Assembly (NCBI GenBank): GCA_002375465.1
Contig: DFLT01000003.1
Coordinates: 248,001-312,000, forward strand
Direction: 5' to 3'
Length of the DNA: 64,000 nucleotides
Source of the DNA: Alphaproteobacteria bacterium UBA3612
Lineage (GTDB): Bacteria > Pseudomonadota > Alphaproteobacteria > Sphingomonadales > Sphingomonadaceae
A program made the translations under genes and the position numbers. Of this stretch, positions 1 through 7,506 are shown in pieces. The notes under the pieces were generated by a model. The model made no database searches, was not told the DNA's origin, and saw only the letters and a program-made list of their open reading frames with translations. How positions within the stretch are numbered: the first letter of the stretch is position 1; each line of letters opens with the position of its first letter.

Positions 1-135
1 CTCGGCGCCACCGGTGCAAAGCTGATGACGACGCTGCTGTACGAGCTCGAACGCCGCGGTGGCCGCTATGGCATGCAGACCATGTGCGAAGGCGGCGGCC
101 TGGCAAACGTAACGATTATCGAGCGGCTCGACTGA
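1..135 (+). CDS. Thiolase (acetyl-CoA acyltransferase), C-terminal fragment
   Basis: Frame 1 is open from the window edge to a TGA at 133-135 and encodes the last 44 residues of a thiolase. The fragment begins in the conserved LGATGAK segment, which follows the active-site HP in the thiolase family, and carries the CEGGG block with the second catalytic cysteine near the C-terminus. Thiolases split 3-ketoacyl-CoA into acetyl-CoA or propionyl-CoA and a shortened acyl-CoA. It lies 27 nt upstream of an SDR and an acyl-CoA dehydrogenase, so it is probably the first visible gene of a ring C/D or side-chain beta-oxidation operon. FadA6-like identity is possible but cannot be decided from 44 residues. 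Confidence 0.85.
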   Translation, partial: LGATGAKLMTTLLYELERRGGRYGMQTMCEGGGLANVTIIERLD

Positions 136-162
136 GACCGCCAACCGAACGGGAGAGAGACA

Positions 163-1077
163 TTGGGAATTTGTGAAGGCAGGGTGGTTATCGTCACCGG
201 CGCAGGCGGCGGCCTCGGCCGCGCCTATGCGCTGGGTCTCGCCGCCGAAGGCGCGAGCGTCGTCGTCAACGATCTGGGTGTCGGCACCCATGGCGAAGCG
301 GGCGAAACGAAGGGCGCCGCACAGCAGGTCGTCGAGGAAATCCAGGCGATGGGCGGCAAGGCTGTCGCCGATACGGGCGATGTGGCAGACTGGGATGCCG
401 GCAAGCGCATGGTAGAGGCCGCCATCGACACGTTCGGAAGCCTGCACGCGGTCGTCAACAATGCGGGCTTCGTGCGGGACCGCATGTTCGTCTCCTGCAC
501 GCCAGAGGAATGGGATGCCGTAACGCGCGTACATCTGCGCGGGCACTTCTGCACCAGCCGCCACGCCGTCGATTACTGGCGTTCGGAAAACAAGGCAGGA
601 CGTCCCATCGATGCGCGCATTATCAACACGACTTCCGGGGCTGGTTTGCAGGGCAGTATCGGACAAAGCGCCTATTCGGCGTCGAAGGCAGGCATTGCCT
701 CACTGACGCTTGTTCAGGCGGCGGAACTGGGGCGCTATGGCATTACCGCCAATGCGCTGGCACCGAACGCGCGCACGCGCATGACCATGACTGCTTTTGC
801 AGATACCATGACGTCGCAGCAGGAAAGCGCCTTCGATCCGTTCGCGCCTGAAAATACCGCACCTCTTGTCGCCTGGCTGGCGAGCGAGCAGTCCAGAAAT
901 GTCACCGGACAGGTGTTCGAACCCTTTGGCGGCACCATCCGCATTTCCGAGGGGTGGACCGACGGCCCGACCTCCGATGACGTTGGTCGCCGCCTGCGCC
1001 CGGACGAAGTGGGCGCGGTCGTTGAGAAGCTGGTCGCTGGCCGTACACCGGCGAAGCCCGTCTATGGAGCGAGCTGA
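163..1077 (+). CDS. SDR oxidoreductase, MFE-2/HSD17B4-like (3-hydroxyacyl-CoA dehydrogenase type)
   Basis: This is a 304-residue classical short-chain dehydrogenase starting at TTG 163 behind a GGGAGAGAG ribosome site. The NAD-binding TGAGGGLGR is at residues 12-20, NNAG at 99-102, and the catalytic set is Ser158, Tyr171 and Lys175. The VVVNDLG segment followed by a Gly-rich loop is typical of the dehydrogenase domain of peroxisomal multifunctional enzyme 2. The length and N-terminal wording resemble mycobacterial Rv3548c of the cholesterol regulon (from memory). The likely role is oxidation of a steroid-derived 3-hydroxyacyl-CoA. It sits 2 nt upstream of an acyl-CoA dehydrogenase and two genes from an IpdF-like SDR. 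The substrate is inferred only from neighbours. Confidence 0.85.
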   Translation: MGICEGRVVIVTGAGGGLGRAYALGLAAEGASVVVNDLGVGTHGEAGETKGAAQQVVEEIQAMGGKAVADTGDVADWDAGKRMVEAAIDTFGSLHAVVNNAGFVRDRMFVSCTPEEWDAVTRVHLRGHFCTSRHAVDYWRSENKAGRPIDARIINTTSGAGLQGSIGQSAYSASKAGIASLTLVQAAELGRYGITANALAPNARTRMTMTAFADTMTSQQESAFDPFAPENTAPLVAWLASEQSRNVTGQVFEPFGGTIRISEGWTDGPTSDDVGRRLRPDEVGAVVEKLVAGRTPAKPVYGAS

Positions 1078-1079
1078 TC

Positions 1080-2231
1080 ATGGCCATGGCGCTGACTGAT
1101 GATCAGGCGGCGCTGCGAGAAGCAGCGCGCGACTTCCTGACCGACAAGGCCGGGTTTGAGCGGCTGCGTAAAACCATCGAAAGCGAGGCCGGTTGGGACG
1201 AGGAGCTATGGCAGGGCTTCGCCGTCGAGATGGGCTTCGCGGGTGCCGGGATCGCGGAAGCTGACGGCGGCATCGGCCTCGGCGTCCTCGAACAATCGCT
1301 AATCATGGAAGAGTTGGGCCGCGTCCTGGCCGCCATTCCCTGGTTCGAAAGCGTCGTCCTGGCGGGCGGAATCCTCGCCGCCTCCGAAACGCCGCGTCGT
1401 GCCGAATGGCTTGGCGGTATCGCGAGTGGCGAGACCATCGCAACTCTGGCGATGCGTAGCGCTGCCGGATCTCCCATCCCTGACGGAATCGGCCCAGTCA
1501 TTACCAGTTCTGGCGATGAATGGAGCCTGTCAGGCGAAGCCCATTATGTGCCGTTCGGTCATGTGGCGACGCTGCTGCTTGTCGCCGCACGGAATGAGGG
1601 CACCACTGGTTGGGACGGCATTACGCTGTTGGCCATTCCCGCCGACAGCGCCGGTGTCTCGGTAACGCGACAGACAAGCCTGGATCTTACGCGCCCCTAC
1701 GCCACCATATCCTTCGACAATGCGAAGGTGGCGTCGGATGCCATCGTTGGACAGCCGGGCGACGGCGGCAAGGCACTTCGGACGGCGCTCACCCGCGCTG
1801 CCGCGCTTCTTTCCGCTGAACAGCTTGGCGGTGCCGCGCGCTCCCTTCAGGAGACGGTGGCCTATTCCAAGGAGCGCATCCAGTTCGGTCGGCCGATCGG
1901 CTCATTCCAGGCCGTCAAGCATCGCCTCGCCGATATGAAGCTGATGGTCGACAGCGCCCGCACTGCCGCCGATTGGGCGGTCCGTTCGCTGGAAAGTGGC
2001 GACGAGACCGAAACAGCGGCGGCCGGTGCACGCACCTATTGCAGCGATGCATTCCTTCACTGCGCGGGCGACGCCATACAATTACATGGCGGTATCGGCT
2101 TTACCTGGGAACATCAGGCGCATCTGTTCTTCAAACGTGCACGAGCGTCGGCAACTTTGCTCGATCCGCCCGCGCACTACCGTGAAACCATCGCACGTCA
2201 CCTGTTTGACGATCAGCAAGAGGCAGCCTGA
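1080..2231 (+). CDS. Acyl-CoA dehydrogenase, FadE-type, probable non-catalytic partner subunit
   Basis: This 383-residue protein has the N-terminal helical, central beta and C-terminal helical layout of acyl-CoA dehydrogenases. The QFGRPIGSFQAVKH block and the LHGGIGFTWEH block near the C-terminus are family signatures. At the usual catalytic position (YEGT in medium-chain enzymes) the sequence is LLDPP with no glutamate, and the alternative LER-type glutamate is not evident either. In steroid-degrading bacteria such subunits pair with a catalytic subunit to make alpha2beta2 enzymes. A partner may be the gene at 5882-7036 or one outside the window. It starts 2 nt after the preceding SDR stop and ends immediately before the IpdF-like gene, so co-transcription is clear. 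Confidence 0.85.
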   Translation: MAMALTDDQAALREAARDFLTDKAGFERLRKTIESEAGWDEELWQGFAVEMGFAGAGIAEADGGIGLGVLEQSLIMEELGRVLAAIPWFESVVLAGGILAASETPRRAEWLGGIASGETIATLAMRSAAGSPIPDGIGPVITSSGDEWSLSGEAHYVPFGHVATLLLVAARNEGTTGWDGITLLAIPADSAGVSVTRQTSLDLTRPYATISFDNAKVASDAIVGQPGDGGKALRTALTRAAALLSAEQLGGAARSLQETVAYSKERIQFGRPIGSFQAVKHRLADMKLMVDSARTAADWAVRSLESGDETETAAAGARTYCSDAFLHCAGDAIQLHGGIGFTWEHQAHLFFKRARASATLLDPPAHYRETIARHLFDDQQEAA

Positions 2232-3014
2232 ATGAGTTTGAATCCCCCGCCCTACCCTGTCGGCCGAAATCTGCTTGCCGGCAAGACCGTCCTCGTCACC
2301 GCCGCCGCCGGTACCGGCATCGGCTATGCCGTCGCCAAGCGCGCGGCAGAGGAAGGCGCGACGCTGATGATCAGCGATTTTCACGAACGTCGCCTGGGGG
2401 AGGCAGCGGATCGCATTGCCGAGGAAACCGGCACCCGCCCCGCGCTGCAATTATGCGATGTCACCAGCGAAGATGCCGTGCAGGCGCTGCGCGAGGCTGC
2501 GGAGAAAGAACTCGGCCAGGTCGACGTGCTGATCAACAATGCGGGCCTTGGCGGCACCGCTGACGTGGTCGACATGACCGATCAGGAATGGGACAATGTG
2601 CTCAACGTGACGCTCACTTCGGTGATGCGAATGACACGCGCCTTTCTGCCGGCAATGTATGCGCGCCAGTCCGGCGCGATCGTCAATAATGCCTCCGTGC
2701 TGGGCTGGCGCGCGCAGGAGGGGCAATCCCACTATGCTGCGGCAAAGGCAGGCGTGATGGCCTTCACGCGGTGTTCCGCGATAGAGGCCGCAAAACAGGG
2801 CGTCCGCATTAATGCCGTCGCGCCCTCCATAGCCATGCACGCGTTCTTGGCGAAGGTCACAACTGACGAGCTGCTCGCCGAACTATCTTCGCGGGAAGCA
2901 TTCGGCCGCCCGGCGGAAGTGTGGGAGGTGGCGAATGTCATGCTGTTCCTGGCAAGCGATCTCGCCAGCTATATGACTGGCGAAGTGCTTTCCGTTTCGA
3001 GCCAGCGCGCATGA
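2232..3014 (+). CDS. ipdF: IpdF-like SDR of steroid ring C/D degradation
   Basis: This 260-residue SDR resembles mycobacterial IpdF (Rv3559c). The shared wording is distinctive: VTAAAGTGIG near residue 23, a SD.HERRLGE segment, NNAGLGG, MTDQEWD, and NNASVLGWRAQ followed by SHYAAAKAGVMAFTRCSAIE, which carries the catalytic Tyr and Lys. IpdF acts on a 5-hydroxy/oxo methylhexahydroindanone-propionyl-CoA intermediate during breakdown of rings C and D. The match is from memory of the reference protein, so orthology is strongly suggested but not proven. It starts directly after the acyl-CoA dehydrogenase and overlaps the MaoC gene by ATGA. Its company of thiolase, Rv3548c-like SDR and FadE mirrors the HIP (hexahydroindanone-propionate) section of the actinobacterial cholesterol regulon. 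Confidence 0.78.
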   Translation: MSLNPPPYPVGRNLLAGKTVLVTAAAGTGIGYAVAKRAAEEGATLMISDFHERRLGEAADRIAEETGTRPALQLCDVTSEDAVQALREAAEKELGQVDVLINNAGLGGTADVVDMTDQEWDNVLNVTLTSVMRMTRAFLPAMYARQSGAIVNNASVLGWRAQEGQSHYAAAKAGVMAFTRCSAIEAAKQGVRINAVAPSIAMHAFLAKVTTDELLAELSSREAFGRPAEVWEVANVMLFLASDLASYMTGEVLSVSSQRA

Positions 3015-3478
3015 CCGAAGCTGCTGTCTTTGAATCCCCCCGCGACCTTATGGGCGCAGAAGGAACCGCTCTCGGCCCGACCGACTGGCTGACAATCGCG
3101 CAGGACCGCATCGATCGTTTCGCCGACGCCACCGATGATCATCAGTGGATCCACGTCGACCCCGAACGCGCCGCCGAAGGACCGTTCGGGAAAACCATCG
3201 CCCATGGCTATCTGACAATGTCATTGGCCAATGCCTTCCTGCCGGAACTGATCGAAGTGCGCGGCTTCTCGCATGGCGTGAATGTCGGGACCGACCGGAT
3301 GCGCTTCCTGGCCCCCGTCCCCGTCGGTTCCCGTATCAGGGGCGTCGGCGAAATCACCCATGTCGAGGAGATCAAGGGCGCAATCCAGTCGACGGTTCGT
3401 ATAACCATAGAGCTGGAGGGCTCTGACAAGCCCGCCTGCGTCGTCGATACCATCAGCCGCTATTACCCGGAGACTTGA
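3011..3478 (+). CDS. MaoC-family (R)-enoyl-CoA hydratase/dehydratase
   Basis: The start is ATG 3011, overlapping the ipdF-like stop as ATGA, which gives 155 residues. The hot-dog hydratase motif is visible as an FADATDDHQWIH stretch, with the catalytic Asp/His pair at about Asp43 and His48, followed by a GPFGKTIAHGYL segment typical of NodN/MaoC-like proteins. The enzyme would hydrate a 2-enoyl-CoA to the R-3-hydroxyacyl-CoA, the substrate expected for the MFE-2-like SDR at 163-1077. The single-domain length is normal for bacterial MaoC proteins. An earlier in-frame start near 2921 would lie inside ipdF and has no ribosome site. Confidence 0.85.
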   Translation: MTEAAVFESPRDLMGAEGTALGPTDWLTIAQDRIDRFADATDDHQWIHVDPERAAEGPFGKTIAHGYLTMSLANAFLPELIEVRGFSHGVNVGTDRMRFLAPVPVGSRIRGVGEITHVEEIKGAIQSTVRITIELEGSDKPACVVDTISRYYPET

Positions 3479-3479
3479 A

Positions 3480-3869
3480 ATGCCCAGCACCGAACATATG
3501 CTCGCAACCGTCAACGCCTATGTCGATGCCTTCGATCGCGGCGATGCAGAGGCTGTGCGCGACCTCTTCGCTCCCGACGCCTCAGTCGAGGACCCCGCCG
3601 GCACCCCACCAAAGGTGGGCCATCAGGCAATTCTCGATTTCTACAAGATGTCGATGCAGACCGGCGCGAAGCTGAAGCTGGAGGGTCCGGTTCGCTGCAA
3701 TGCCGATACCGCCGCCTTTGCCTTTTCCGTCCATCTGGAGCAGCAGGGACAGCCGATGCGTATCGACGTTATCGATCTTTTCAAATTCGCGGACGATGGA
3801 AAGGTCAGCTCCATGATTGCTTATTTCGGTGAATCAAACATGCATATGGGGGCCCAGGCAAATGCGTGA
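3480..3869 (+). CDS. ksi: Delta5-3-ketosteroid isomerase
   Basis: This 129-residue protein aligns along its length with the Comamonas testosteroni steroid isomerase (recalled reference). The catalytic residues fall at identical positions: Tyr14 and Asp99 of the oxyanion hole, and the general base Asp38 in the VEDP motif. The FAFSV segment and the FGESN..MGA C-terminus also match. It moves the double bond of 3-oxo-Delta5 steroids to Delta4, the step before ring A desaturation. The start lies 1 nt after the MaoC stop and the end overlaps the thiolase start by 8 nt. This gene is the most specific steroid marker in the window. Confidence 0.93.
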   Translation: MPSTEHMLATVNAYVDAFDRGDAEAVRDLFAPDASVEDPAGTPPKVGHQAILDFYKMSMQTGAKLKLEGPVRCNADTAAFAFSVHLEQQGQPMRIDVIDLFKFADDGKVSSMIAYFGESNMHMGAQANA

Positions 3870-5064
3870 GGCGGCAATTGTTTCGACGGCGCGCACTGGC
3901 ATTGGCCGCGCCTATAAAGGTGCGTTCAACGATACCGAGGCGCCGGTTCTGTCCGGACATGTCGTCCGCGCGGCGGTGGAACGCTCCGGCGTCGATCCGA
4001 AACGCGTCGACGACATCTTTTTGGGCGTCGGAACCCAGGCTGGCACACAAAGCTATAATCTCGGCAGGCTAACCGCCGCTACGGCAGGCCTCGGCCAGTC
4101 CGTTCCGGGCTTTGCACTGGATCGCAAATGCGGGTCTGGTTTAACCGCGATTGCGCTCGCCGCGCGCTCCATCATGGCGGACGATATCGACGTCGCGGTG
4201 GCAGCGGGTGTCGAATCCATCTCGCTGACCCTCAACAAACACATGATGACTTACCGCAACCGGTCCGAAGCAGTGATCGCTGCGGAACCGCACGCCTATA
4301 TGCCGATGATTGAGACGGCCGAGGTCGTGGCGGAACGGTACTATATCAGCCGGGAAGCGCAGGACGCGCTCAGTGCCTCCAGCCATCAGCGCGCCGCCGC
4401 CGCGCAGGCGGAGGGCCGCTTTGCCGATGAAATCGTGCCGATTACCGTGGAAAAGGCATTGTTCGATAAGGAAGGCAATCGTACCGGCAGCGAGAGCGTC
4501 ACGCTGGACCGTGACGAGGGCATCCGCCTGGACACCACGGCCGAAAAGCTGGCCGGGCTGAAACCCGTTTACAAGAACGGCACGTTGGTGCCGGAGGGCA
4601 GCAACATCACCGCCGGTAATGCCAGCCAGCTGTCCGACGGCGCCTCTGCACAGGTACTGGTCGCACGGGATGTTGCCGAAAAGGAAGGCATGCCGATCCT
4701 TGGCATCTATCGCGGCTTTCAGGTTGCAGGCTGCGCGCCGGAGGAGATGGGCATCGGTCCCGTCTTCGCAATCCCGAAGCTACTGCATCGTGCAGGCTTG
4801 TCCGTGGACGACATCGACCTGTGGGAAATCAACGAGGCCTTTGCCAGCCAGTTACTCTACTGCCGCGACAAGTTGGGCATCGACGATGCAAAGCTGAACG
4901 TCGACGGCGGCGGCATTGCCCTCGGCCACCCGTTCGGCATGACCGGCAGCCGCCTAGTCGGCCATGCTCTGCTTGAGGGGCGTCGCCGTGGTGCCCGCCG
5001 GGTTGTCGTGTCGATGTGCGTCGCGGGCGGCATGGGCGCCGCAGGTCTTTTCGAGATCGTCTGA
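3862..5064 (+). CDS. Thiolase, acetyl-CoA C-acyltransferase
   Basis: The start chosen is ATG 3862, giving 400 residues. An upstream in-frame start would add 15 residues inside ksi. The nucleophile is Cys90 in DRKCGSG, the histidine is His356 in GHPFG, and the second cysteine is Cys386 in MCVAGG, so all thiolase catalytic residues are intact. It would cleave a 3-ketoacyl-CoA during side-chain or ring C/D degradation. It is a different protein from the fragment at 1-135, so two thiolases flank the IpdF/MaoC/KSI genes. Which CoA ester each handles cannot be told from sequence. Confidence 0.88.
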   Translation: MREAAIVSTARTGIGRAYKGAFNDTEAPVLSGHVVRAAVERSGVDPKRVDDIFLGVGTQAGTQSYNLGRLTAATAGLGQSVPGFALDRKCGSGLTAIALAARSIMADDIDVAVAAGVESISLTLNKHMMTYRNRSEAVIAAEPHAYMPMIETAEVVAERYYISREAQDALSASSHQRAAAAQAEGRFADEIVPITVEKALFDKEGNRTGSESVTLDRDEGIRLDTTAEKLAGLKPVYKNGTLVPEGSNITAGNASQLSDGASAQVLVARDVAEKEGMPILGIYRGFQVAGCAPEEMGIGPVFAIPKLLHRAGLSVDDIDLWEINEAFASQLLYCRDKLGIDDAKLNVDGGGIALGHPFGMTGSRLVGHALLEGRRRGARRVVVSMCVAGGMGAAGLFEIV

Positions 5065-5099
5065 AACAACATAATCATAATAGGGAAGGATCGCGGCAC

Positions 5100-5849
5100 A
5101 TGGAAAAGCTGCTTGAGGGAAAGATCGCATTCGTCACCGGCGGTGCCGGCGGGATCGGTCAGGCATCGGCAATCGCCTTCGCCAAGGAAGGCGCGAAGGT
5201 CGCAATTGCCGATCTGAAGGATCCGACGGAAACGGTTGCCGCCATCGAGGCTGCGGGCGGAGAGGCCTATGGACTTTCGCTCGATGTCACCGATGAAGCG
5301 GCAGTCAACGCCGCCGTGGACGGTGTCGTCGAAAAATGGGGCAAGCTCGACATCGCGTTTAACAATGCCGGCATTTCTCTCGAGGAAATGTCCACGCCCT
5401 GGGAAAGCGTCGACATTTACGACAAGGTCGTTGCCGTCAATCAGCGCGGCGTCATGCTGTGCATGGCGGCAGAGCTGCGTCACATGACAAAGGCCGGATC
5501 GGGCGCGATCGTCAACACTGCCTCCGTCGCAGGTCTCGTCGGCCTGTCGGGCGCCGGCTATTGCAGCAGCAAACATGCCGTTATCGGCCTGACCCGTTCC
5601 GCCGCGATGCGCTATGCCGCCGAAGGTATTCGCGTAAACGCCGTTTGCCCCGGCGCCATCGAAACGCCGATGACCTCAGGCCCTCATGTGCCGGAGGATA
5701 GCAAGGCATTCATGGCGCAGATGCACCCGATGAATCGCATGGGTAAGGCAAGCGAGATCGCCGATGGCGTCGTCTTCCTTGTCTCTGACCGTGCCAGCTT
5801 CATCACGGGCCACCCGCTGCCCATCGACGGCGGTTTCGTCGCGCGCTGA
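5100..5849 (+). CDS. SDR oxidoreductase (hydroxysteroid-dehydrogenase-like)
   Basis: The start is ATG 5100 behind AGGGAAGGA, giving 249 residues. TGGAGGIGQ is near residue 13, NNAG is mid-protein, and the catalytic YCSSK carries the Tyr and Lys, with a TASVAG serine 13 residues upstream. An ITGHPLPIDGG C-terminus is normal for classical SDRs. It lies 35 nt after the thiolase and ends the rightward operon, followed by a strong hairpin. A hydroxyl/keto interconversion on a steroid or acyl-CoA is inferred from position. The exact regio- and stereospecificity is unknown. Confidence 0.85.
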   Translation: MEKLLEGKIAFVTGGAGGIGQASAIAFAKEGAKVAIADLKDPTETVAAIEAAGGEAYGLSLDVTDEAAVNAAVDGVVEKWGKLDIAFNNAGISLEEMSTPWESVDIYDKVVAVNQRGVMLCMAAELRHMTKAGSGAIVNTASVAGLVGLSGAGYCSSKHAVIGLTRSAAMRYAAEGIRVNAVCPGAIETPMTSGPHVPEDSKAFMAQMHPMNRMGKASEIADGVVFLVSDRASFITGHPLPIDGGFVAR

Positions 5850-5873
5850 CCCGCGCACCTCACCCGGCTGCCG

Positions 5874-5895
5874 GCGGGACGCTATTGCGTCCCGC
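5874..5895. terminator. Bidirectional hairpin terminator
   Basis: A perfect 9-bp inverted repeat (GCGGGACGC / GCGTCCCGC) with a TATT loop lies between the convergent SDR (ends 5849) and acyl-CoA dehydrogenase (stop at 5882-5884). It includes the stop codon of the leftward gene. There is no long T run, so its efficiency is uncertain, but its position suits termination on both strands. Confidence 0.6.
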
Positions 5896-7036
5896 GCGGC
5901 TCCCGCGGCAAACCCAGACCGCGTTCCGCGATCAGATTGCGTTGGATCTGGCTGGTCCCGGCATAGATCGTGTCGGCACGCGAACTCAGATACAGTTGGG
6001 TCAGCTTGCCGAAGCGATAATCCTCGTCCGGCATTCCGATTTCACCGGCCAGGCCCTGGACGTCCATGGCCAGATCGCCAAGTCCCCGCCGCCAGCGCGA
6101 CCAGTATAGCTTCGACGTCAGTCCTTCGTCGCTAAGCTGTTCTGCGGACTCATCGGATAAAGTTCGCACCAGCCCGTGGCGCATCACCTGCAGCCCGATC
6201 CACGCATCCGCGATACGCTGGCGAACGACGGGATCTTCCGCCCGGCCGTTTTCACGCGCAGTATCGATCAGCACCTGCAGCTCGTTGGCGAACTGCATCT
6301 GCTGGACGACGGTCGAAACGCCGCGCTCGAAGCCCAGCGTCGCCATCGCCACGCCCCAGCCCTGCCCGGGCTCTCCGACGATATTCGCCGCATCGGTTGT
6401 GGCGCCGTCGAAGAACATTTCGGCAAACTCCGCCTCGCCCGTCATCTGGCGGATCGGACGTATCGTAACTCCCGGCTGATCAAGCGGCACGAGCAGATAG
6501 GACAGGCCTTTCGGCCCCTTTGAGCCTTCTTCGGTCCGCGCAACCACGAATGCCCAGTCGGCAATCATGCCCAGCGACGTCCAAATCTTCTGCCCGTCCA
6601 GCACCCATTTGCCATCCTGCAGCCGTGCGCGTGTCCGCACATTTGCCAGGTCGGACCCTGCATTCGGCTCGGAGTATCCCTGCGCCCACAGCTGGGTCCC
6701 GGCGGCAATTGGCGGCAAAAAGCGTTGCTTCTGCTCTTCCGTGCCAAAGGCGATGATGGTGGGACCGGCCAGCTCGACGCCGATATGGGCAATGCGTGAG
6801 GGTGCCCGCAGCCGCGAATATTGCTGCGCGAAATCCACCTGCTCCGCGATGGTGGCGCCCCTGCCGCCATATGCCTTTGGCCAGCCGATAACGGCCAGTC
6901 CGGCCGCGCCCAGTTCCTTCTCCCATTCGCGGCGGCGGTCATGGCCGCTGCTCAAGTCGGTGATGCCGCGCACGTCGGCGAACCGCCCTTCCAGCGCCTC
7001 CGTCAGCCAGTCCCGCGCCTCATCAAGCAAATTCAT
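5882..7036 (-). CDS. Acyl-CoA dehydrogenase, FadE-type with alternative catalytic Glu
   Basis: This 384-residue acyl-CoA dehydrogenase has the FAD-binding WAQGYSEPNAGSDL and WTS blocks. At the classical catalytic position it has YAGTSQIQ, with Ala instead of Glu. A glutamate at residue 237 in LGFERG lies where isovaleryl-CoA-type and heteromeric steroid FadE enzymes place their base, so it is probably catalytic. Such subunits often form heterotetramers with a partner lacking the Glu, and the 1080-2231 product is a candidate. It is the last gene of a leftward operon beginning at 12181 and overlaps the upstream SnoaL gene by ATGA. Confidence 0.87.
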   Translation of the reverse strand: MNLLDEARDWLTEALEGRFADVRGITDLSSGHDRRREWEKELGAAGLAVIGWPKAYGGRGATIAEQVDFAQQYSRLRAPSRIAHIGVELAGPTIIAFGTEEQKQRFLPPIAAGTQLWAQGYSEPNAGSDLANVRTRARLQDGKWVLDGQKIWTSLGMIADWAFVVARTEEGSKGPKGLSYLLVPLDQPGVTIRPIRQMTGEAEFAEMFFDGATTDAANIVGEPGQGWGVAMATLGFERGVSTVVQQMQFANELQVLIDTARENGRAEDPVVRQRIADAWIGLQVMRHGLVRTLSDESAEQLSDEGLTSKLYWSRWRRGLGDLAMDVQGLAGEIGMPDEDYRFGKLTQLYLSSRADTIYAGTSQIQRNLIAERGLGLPREPRGTQ

Positions 7037-7506
7037 GCGTCGACCCAGCCAGCCGTTACCGCATCGTCGCCCAGAACACCGTCAACGATGCTGCGCGGAT
7101 GCGATTCGGAATAGGTGATGCGCCAGCCATCCTCGGTCAGTGCATAACGGTCGGTATAGAAATTGCTGAGCAGTCGAAACGACTTGTTGCGCGGGTCATA
7201 GGTGGCAAAGCCCAGATTCCATCGCGCGCTTGCGCTCTTGGCATCGCCCGCAATGTCGATTTCCGCATTGTGGCCGTGATGCGTGTCGACGATAGGCGTT
7301 TCAGCCGCCATTTGCGTGAACACCTCGATCAGGCCATCGACCCCAAATTCCCCGATGGGCGGAAAGACCAGCTTGGCATCGGGCACGAAGCATGCGCGAA
7401 TGGCGTCGACATTCTTCGCATCGCAAGCGTTCAGGTATCGCGCCTTCAGCTTGCGAATTTCGCTCTCGGCTTCCAGCCGCGCAATTCTCAGTTCCAGATC
7501 ATCCAT
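7033..7506 (-). CDS. SnoaL/NTF2-like protein, BaiE-related but missing one acid residue
   Basis: This 157-residue NTF2-fold protein has a KARYLNACD segment placing Tyr24 and Asp29 like BaiE Tyr30 and Asp35. THHGHNAEI places His76 like BaiE His83. The residue equivalent to BaiE Asp106 is Phe100, in RWNLGF, so classical 7alpha-dehydration is doubtful. A dehydratase or isomerase role on a steroid is possible. It overlaps both neighbours (DUF1214-like upstream by 8 nt, acyl-CoA dehydrogenase downstream by 4 nt), so it is translated as part of the leftward operon. Confidence 0.75.
   Translation of the reverse strand: MDDLELRIARLEAESEIRKLKARYLNACDAKNVDAIRACFVPDAKLVFPPIGEFGVDGLIEVFTQMAAETPIVDTHHGHNAEIDIAGDAKSASARWNLGFATYDPRNKSFRLLSNFYTDRYALTEDGWRITYSESHPRSIVDGVLGDDAVTAGWVDA

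Noticed and set aside
2921..3010. Longer form of the MaoC protein starting at 2921
   Set aside because: It would overlap ipdF by 94 bases without a ribosome site; ATG 3011 gives the normal family N-terminus and an ATGA junction.
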